Of a DNA stretch of 64,000 bases, positions 60,366 to 64,000 are shown one piece after another. Below the pieces are notes generated by a model. The model saw only the letters and a program-made list of their open reading frames with translations. It ran no database searches and was not told the DNA's origin. Location: NCBI GenBank assembly GCA_963752585.1, contig CAVVYV010000004.1:709895-773894 (forward strand), written 5' to 3'. Position numbers and translations under genes: made by a program. The DNA is from CAVVYV01 sp963752585. GTDB lineage: Bacteria > Actinomycetota > Thermoleophilia > Solirubrobacterales > 70-9. Positions within the stretch are counted from its first letter, which is position 1. Every line of letters starts with the position of its first letter.

Positions 60366-61973
60366 TCAGGCCGAGGCGTGCGGTCGCAGGGCGAGTCCCG
60401 TCTCGGTCAGCCAGCTCCTGAGCGTGTCGTGCATCGCGGGCACGCCGACGATTGGGTCCACGGGCTCGCTCCACGCGGTCGGCACCAAGACGAACGGGCA
60501 GCTCTGCCAGCCTCCGAGTCCCCCATGTGAGCCCATGAATTCCTCGAAGGGCGCCACCTCGTTCGCGTCGGGGTCGTACATGCAGTTGACCAGGATGTCG
60601 GGACAGTGCGTGAAGCCGTCCGTGCGCCGCAGGTGGTCCGCCGCGTTGGGGCCGAAGACGCGCAGCGGGTCCTCGCCCGTCACATGATCGTCGTGCAGCC
60701 GCCGACTGCCCTCCGCACCCAGCACCACCGCCCCATCGCTCGCGGTCCGCACCATCACGAACCCGATTCCGGGATGGCTCCTTAGCTTTGGAATGAGCGG
60801 CGGATGCATCGCCTCGATCTCCTCGAGCGAGAGCCGGTGATCTCGCGCGGGCAGCGAGATCAGCCCTAGCCCGCCCGAAGCCAGCACGACCGCCTCATGA
60901 TCCGCTGCCGCCCGATCCGACTCCTGCAACGCCTCGCGGTTCGACCCGAGCACCACGTCGCCGTCGATCACGCTGTCCCGCGTCGCCCGAGCGAGCATCC
61001 GGCCGCCGGCCGTCTCCTCGTCCCGAGCGTCGGTCAGCGCCCCGCCGACGGAGCTCAACCCCTCGTCCGGCGCCGGCGGGGCGTAGACGTCTCCGCTTGA
61101 GAGCGCTTCGCGCACCAGCTCCTCCAGCTCCACGCCGTAGCGCTGACGGAACGGCCGGCCCTGGCTCTGACCGTGGTCCGACAGCACCACCAGGTGATAG
61201 GGACGGGGTGCCTGCTCGATCGCCTTCTCGAGCCGCGCGAGCTGCGCGTCGTGCTGCTTGAGCACCGCGAAGGCGTCGGGCTGCTCGATGCCGGAGTGGT
61301 GAGCGACCTCGTCGTAACCGACGAAGGTCGAGTAGACCACCGGGACACCTTCGACGATGTCGCCGAGCAGCGTCGCTATGTTCAGGTCGCGCATCACCAC
61401 CGTGATCGCCCCCCTCATGAACGGATAGAGGCCGCCGCGGTCGATGTGCTCCTCGCCACGCCGACGCTGGTGGCGGGCTGCGCGCAACTCCTGGATCACG
61501 TCCCAGACGTAGAGCGCGATCGTGCGAGTGAATCCGTAGGGATCGGCGAAGTACGCGAAGTACTCGCCCGCGCCTGACCTCCGCCTGTCGCGGAGCACGC
61601 TCATCGTCGCGGAGCAGTGCGGCGCGTCCCCGGAGAACAGGTTTCCGCGGCTGGCGCCCCCGGCCGCCAGCAGACCCCCCCCGTCCGAGCGGCGTCGCTC
61701 CAATTCGACCGCGTCCTTGCCGTGATTGGAGACCATCGTTTGCCCGCTCTCCTTCTCGTACCAGCGAAACGCCGGCATGTCCTCGTTGCTGCCGAGGAGG
61801 AGGCCGGCCTGGCTGGCGCCGGTCTGGGAGGAGAGATCGCATTCCCACGGGACGATCCGGTGACTGCCCTCCTTAAGCCAGCGAGCAATGGTGGGCGTGT
61901 ACCCCGCCTCTAGGGCCTTGCGGAGGACCGGTTCCGCGAGGCCGTCGATCTCGAACATGATCACCCCGGGCAC
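60366..61973 (-). CDS. Alkaline-phosphatase-superfamily phosphodiesterase
   Basis: A 535-residue enzyme of the type I phosphodiesterase/nucleotide pyrophosphatase group. VIMFEIDGLAEPVLRKAL near the start gives the first metal Asp, LSSQTGASQAGLLLG holds the nucleophile Thr/Ser region and VVLSDHGQSQG near 275 the Asp-His metal pair. No signal peptide is visible. Its start overlaps the end of the holin-like membrane gene, and in relatives the two are often one polypeptide, which would place it at the membrane. Substrate unknown. Confidence 0.82.
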   Translation of the reverse strand: MPGVIMFEIDGLAEPVLRKALEAGYTPTIARWLKEGSHRIVPWECDLSSQTGASQAGLLLGSNEDMPAFRWYEKESGQTMVSNHGKDAVELERRRSDGGGLLAAGGASRGNLFSGDAPHCSATMSVLRDRRRSGAGEYFAYFADPYGFTRTIALYVWDVIQELRAARHQRRRGEEHIDRGGLYPFMRGAITVVMRDLNIATLLGDIVEGVPVVYSTFVGYDEVAHHSGIEQPDAFAVLKQHDAQLARLEKAIEQAPRPYHLVVLSDHGQSQGRPFRQRYGVELEELVREALSSGDVYAPPAPDEGLSSVGGALTDARDEETAGGRMLARATRDSVIDGDVVLGSNREALQESDRAAADHEAVVLASGGLGLISLPARDHRLSLEEIEAMHPPLIPKLRSHPGIGFVMVRTASDGAVVLGAEGSRRLHDDHVTGEDPLRVFGPNAADHLRRTDGFTHCPDILVNCMYDPDANEVAPFEEFMGSHGGLGGWQSCPFVLVPTAWSEPVDPIVGVPAMHDTLRSWLTETGLALRPHASA

Positions 61974-62419
61974 ATCGGTGCGGTTGACCTGCGGGCGCGC
62001 CGAACGCGGCGGCGGACGATCCGCAACTGCCGAGCGTCGTCGTCGAAACTGAGCGCGGGCGTCAGCACCATCAGGGTGATGGAAAGGACGAAGGCGGCAG
62101 CCAGCGCGCTCCAGAAGCCCGGCGTGGAGCCGTCGACGATCCCGATCGACCAGGAGACGATCAGGGCGTTGAGGACCAGCGAGCCCAGTCCGAAACTGAG
62201 CACGGTCAGCGGCAGGACGACACGAATCAAGAGCGGCCAGATAAGAGCGTTGAACAGGGCGATGAGGGCGGTGCAGAGGAGCGCCGCGCGAAAGCTCGGC
62301 AGGTCAAATCCCGGGATCAGGCCAACTGTCGCCCAGAATGCCGCCCCCACCAGCGCCCAAAGGACAAGCAGTCGCACCGCCGCCCAGACACCGCGTCGGA
62401 CCGCAGCCGCTTGGCTCAA
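61961..62419 (-). CDS. Phage-holin-family-like membrane protein, partner of the phosphodiesterase
   Basis: A 152-residue protein with four membrane helices (LLVLWALVGAAFWATVGLI, ALLCTALIALFNALIW, VVLPLTVLSFGLGSLVLNAL, ALAAAFVLSITLMVLTPAL) and a basic cytosolic tail. Its last codons overlap the next gene by 13 bases in another frame; a one-base change would fuse the two (RRARR then VNRTDVPGV). The name reflects family membership, not a phage origin. Confidence 0.75.
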   Translation of the reverse strand: MSQAAAVRRGVWAAVRLLVLWALVGAAFWATVGLIPGFDLPSFRAALLCTALIALFNALIWPLLIRVVLPLTVLSFGLGSLVLNALIVSWSIGIVDGSTPGFWSALAAAFVLSITLMVLTPALSFDDDARQLRIVRRRVRRARRSTAPMCPG

Positions 62420-62464
62420 CGAACCGCCCCTGCGTCGGTCGAGTACGAATCCAGCTGAAGCTCC

Positions 62465-63195
62465 TCACCCGGGTTCAGGACTCCGCACCACCACGTCGGG
62501 AGCAATCGCTTGCGCCTGCCGAGCGAATTCGAGAGGCGGCTCGGAGAGGGCTCGTGGGCGAACTCGGCGCAGCCCGACCGGGTAGAGGGTGTCCGAGTCG
62601 ATCGGCACCGCGAGGCGGGGCCGCAGCAGGCGCAGTGCAAGAGCGGCCTCAGTGGGAGTCATGTGGCCGTCCCCCAGGGTCGGTACCCCATCCCCGACCG
62701 GCATCAGCGCCACGTCGAGCGGACCGAGATCGGACATCTCGGGAAACGGATCGGTGTCGCCGGGGAAGTACACCATCCGATCCGCCGTGCTGATCAGGTA
62801 GCCAAGCGGCTGCGCCCTCTGGCCGAATGGGCCGCGCCGGGGGTCGTGCCGGGCAGGGACAGCGGTGACGGTGAGCTCACCCACCGATACCCGCTCACCG
62901 ACCTCCATCTCGTGGATCTCGAAGGCCCCGGCTCTGGCAGCGATCGCGCCGGCGCCCCGGGGAACGATCAACGGTGTCGTCGCGGTAGCCGCCGCAGGGA
63001 CGGAACGTGAAGGTGGTCTCGGTGAAGGTGGGAGATCAGCGCCGCGTCCGCGGCGTCGATCGACCCGGATTCGACCGGGGGACACTGCCTGCGGAGCGGG
63101 CCGATCCAGCGCCCGAGCACCGGGTCGGTGAGAACAGCGGCTTCCCCGAGTCTCACGAGTGCAGTGGCGTGACCGAGGAAGGTCAGCGAATCCAT
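62465..63195 (-). CDS. Metallo-beta-lactamase-fold hydrolase (one missing base near 62973)
   Basis: An MBL-fold protein of 243 residues after repair, close to the UlaG/UPF0173 group. The start is MDSLTFLGHATALVRLGEA, then ISHLHRDHLHVPS with the H-x-H-x-D-H metal motif near 55. PARHDPRRGPFGQ and VYFPGDTDPFPEM supply further ligands. One base must be added near 62973-62976 to continue from LRRLPRRH into LIVPRGAGA. Function unassigned. Confidence 0.78.
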
Positions 63196-63273
63196 TAGTC
63201 GAGCCTACGAGACGCGGTTTCTGAGTGCCGCTCGTGATCCGCACCGGGTGGTGCATGCCCCTGAAGCACCCTG

Positions 63274-64000
63274 GTGTTGAATGACGCCGTGCCGATGATT
63301 CGAGGGCGACTGCGACGCCGCGGCGGCGGTGGTGGTGAGGAGAAGCGCTCCGAGGAGTTCTTCGAGATCGACCCGAGGGAGCTCTCCGGGCTCTTCGCGG
63401 CCCCGCGCTGGCTCCGCGACGCGGGGTTGACCTCTTGGCTCTTGGTCGGGGTCACGGTGCTGCTGGTGGAGCTCGTGTGGCTGCTCTCCCTGACGAGCAC
63501 GATCGTCCTTCCGGTCGTGGCAGGGGGAGTCATTGCGGCCGTCGGGGCCGACTCGTCTCCTTGCTCGAGCGCAACCGTGTCCCGCGAAGCGTGGGTGCGC
63601 TGGTCGTCCTCTTGCTGATCATCGGTGCCGCGGTCCTCGCCGTCTACCTGATCCTCGACGGATAGCCAGCGAGTCCGGCGCGATCGCCCATCAGCTGAGG
63701 GGCGGGGCGGACGAGATCGAGGGCTGGCTCAATGACATCGGGGTCAGCGCTGGCACGGCTCACTCCGCGAATCAGGACGTGAGCTCGGCTGCGAGCGAGT
63801 CATACAAGGCGCTCGTTCACGGGACCATCACGGGCATCGAGAGGCTTTCGTCGCTGGTCTTTTTTGTCGCGATGACCGCTCTCAGCCTCTTCTTCCTGCT
63901 GAAGGACGGCCCCGGCATCCGCAGCTGGGCCGAGCGTCACATGGGTGTGCCCACGGATGTCGCCCGCCCGGTCACGAGCCGCGTGCTGCAGTCGCTCCGC
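63274..64000 (+). CDS. AI-2E-family transporter, N-terminal part (two missing bases; runs off the edge)
   Basis: The start of a polytopic AI-2E/UPF0118-type exporter. A basic, Gly-rich N-terminus is followed by membrane helices (WLLVGVTVLLVELVWLL, IVLPVVAGGVIAAVG, ALVVLLLIIGAAVLAVYLIL) and later SSLVFFVAMTALSLFFLLKDG, a family stretch. One base seems missing near 63553 and another near 63664; adding them gives one continuous frame to the window end. The start could also be the ATG at 63295. Confidence 0.78.

Noticed and set aside
61961..62419. Prophage indicated by a holin-like protein
   Set aside because: No lysin, capsid, portal or terminase gene nearby; this membrane family is widespread on chromosomes next to the phosphodiesterase.

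Overview
The window is high-GC chromosomal DNA of an F420-producing actinobacterium. The gene content (single-domain CofE-type F420 ligase, ethylmalonyl-CoA enzymes, ClpS, PadR and DtxR regulators, many short acyl-CoA genes) would suit the Thermoleophilia/Solirubrobacterales, but that placement is inference from content only; no rRNA or marker gene fixes it. Starts are often GTG, and genes are tightly packed with ATGA/GTGA overlaps.

Layout. 0-2.4 kb: GAF-PAS sensor (partial), GNAT acetyltransferase, PadR regulator with its palindrome, NTF2-like protein. 2.4-13 kb: an acyl-CoA block with acyl-CoA dehydrogenase, SDR, SCP2, HTH_42 glycosylase-like protein, MaoC hydratase, MeaA/Ecm mutase and crotonyl-CoA carboxylase/reductase, together resembling much of the ethylmalonyl-CoA pathway; ClpS and two secreted proteins lie inside. 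12.8-16.9 kb: a coiled-coil nuclease-like protein, two lipoproteins, YgfZ. 17-20 kb: a multicopper oxidase-ZIP transporter-DtxR operon behind a DtxR-like box. 20-25 kb: GGDEF-EAL-GAF protein, NMT1-type binding lipoprotein, aquaporin. 25-32.5 kb: F420 biosynthesis (fbiC, then cofE-cofC-cofD-npdG on the other strand). 32.5-44.3 kb: branched-chain/ketone-body acyl-CoA metabolism (SDR, thioesterase, HMG-CoA lyase, 3-hydroxyacyl-CoA dehydrogenase, acyl-CoA carboxylase, acetoacetyl-CoA synthetase) plus a sulfatase, a DivIVA-like protein, a desaturase and an M28 peptidase. From about 28.5 to 44 kb most genes are interrupted by extra single bases, best read as uncorrected sequence error; the coding spans given there are the reconstructed ones.

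44.3-49.4 kb carries five tRNA genes (Leu-CAA, Leu-TAG, Trp-CCA, Gly-TCC, Pro-GGG), a SRAP protein, a response regulator, a free-standing LAGLIDADG endonuclease and a second sulfatase.

The most unusual region is 49.38-59.89 kb. The 3' part of the tRNA-Pro(GGG) gene is repeated six more times downstream, always in the same orientation, cutting 10.5 kb into six modules of 0.7-3.9 kb. Each carries one to four small genes (LtrA, RNase H-like, DUF3800, FMN reductase, NmrA-type reductase, two alpha/beta hydrolases, a VOC protein, small lipo- and membrane proteins). Several repeats are flanked by conserved ends bearing inverted arrays of a 9-bp GGGGACGnn / nnCGTCCCC unit. No recombinase gene is present. 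This looks like serial site-specific integration of small non-autonomous elements at one tRNA, an array resembling a cassette store. After the last repeat come a SHOCT membrane protein, a phosphodiesterase with a holin-like partner, a metallo-beta-lactamase-fold protein and the start of an AI-2E-type exporter.
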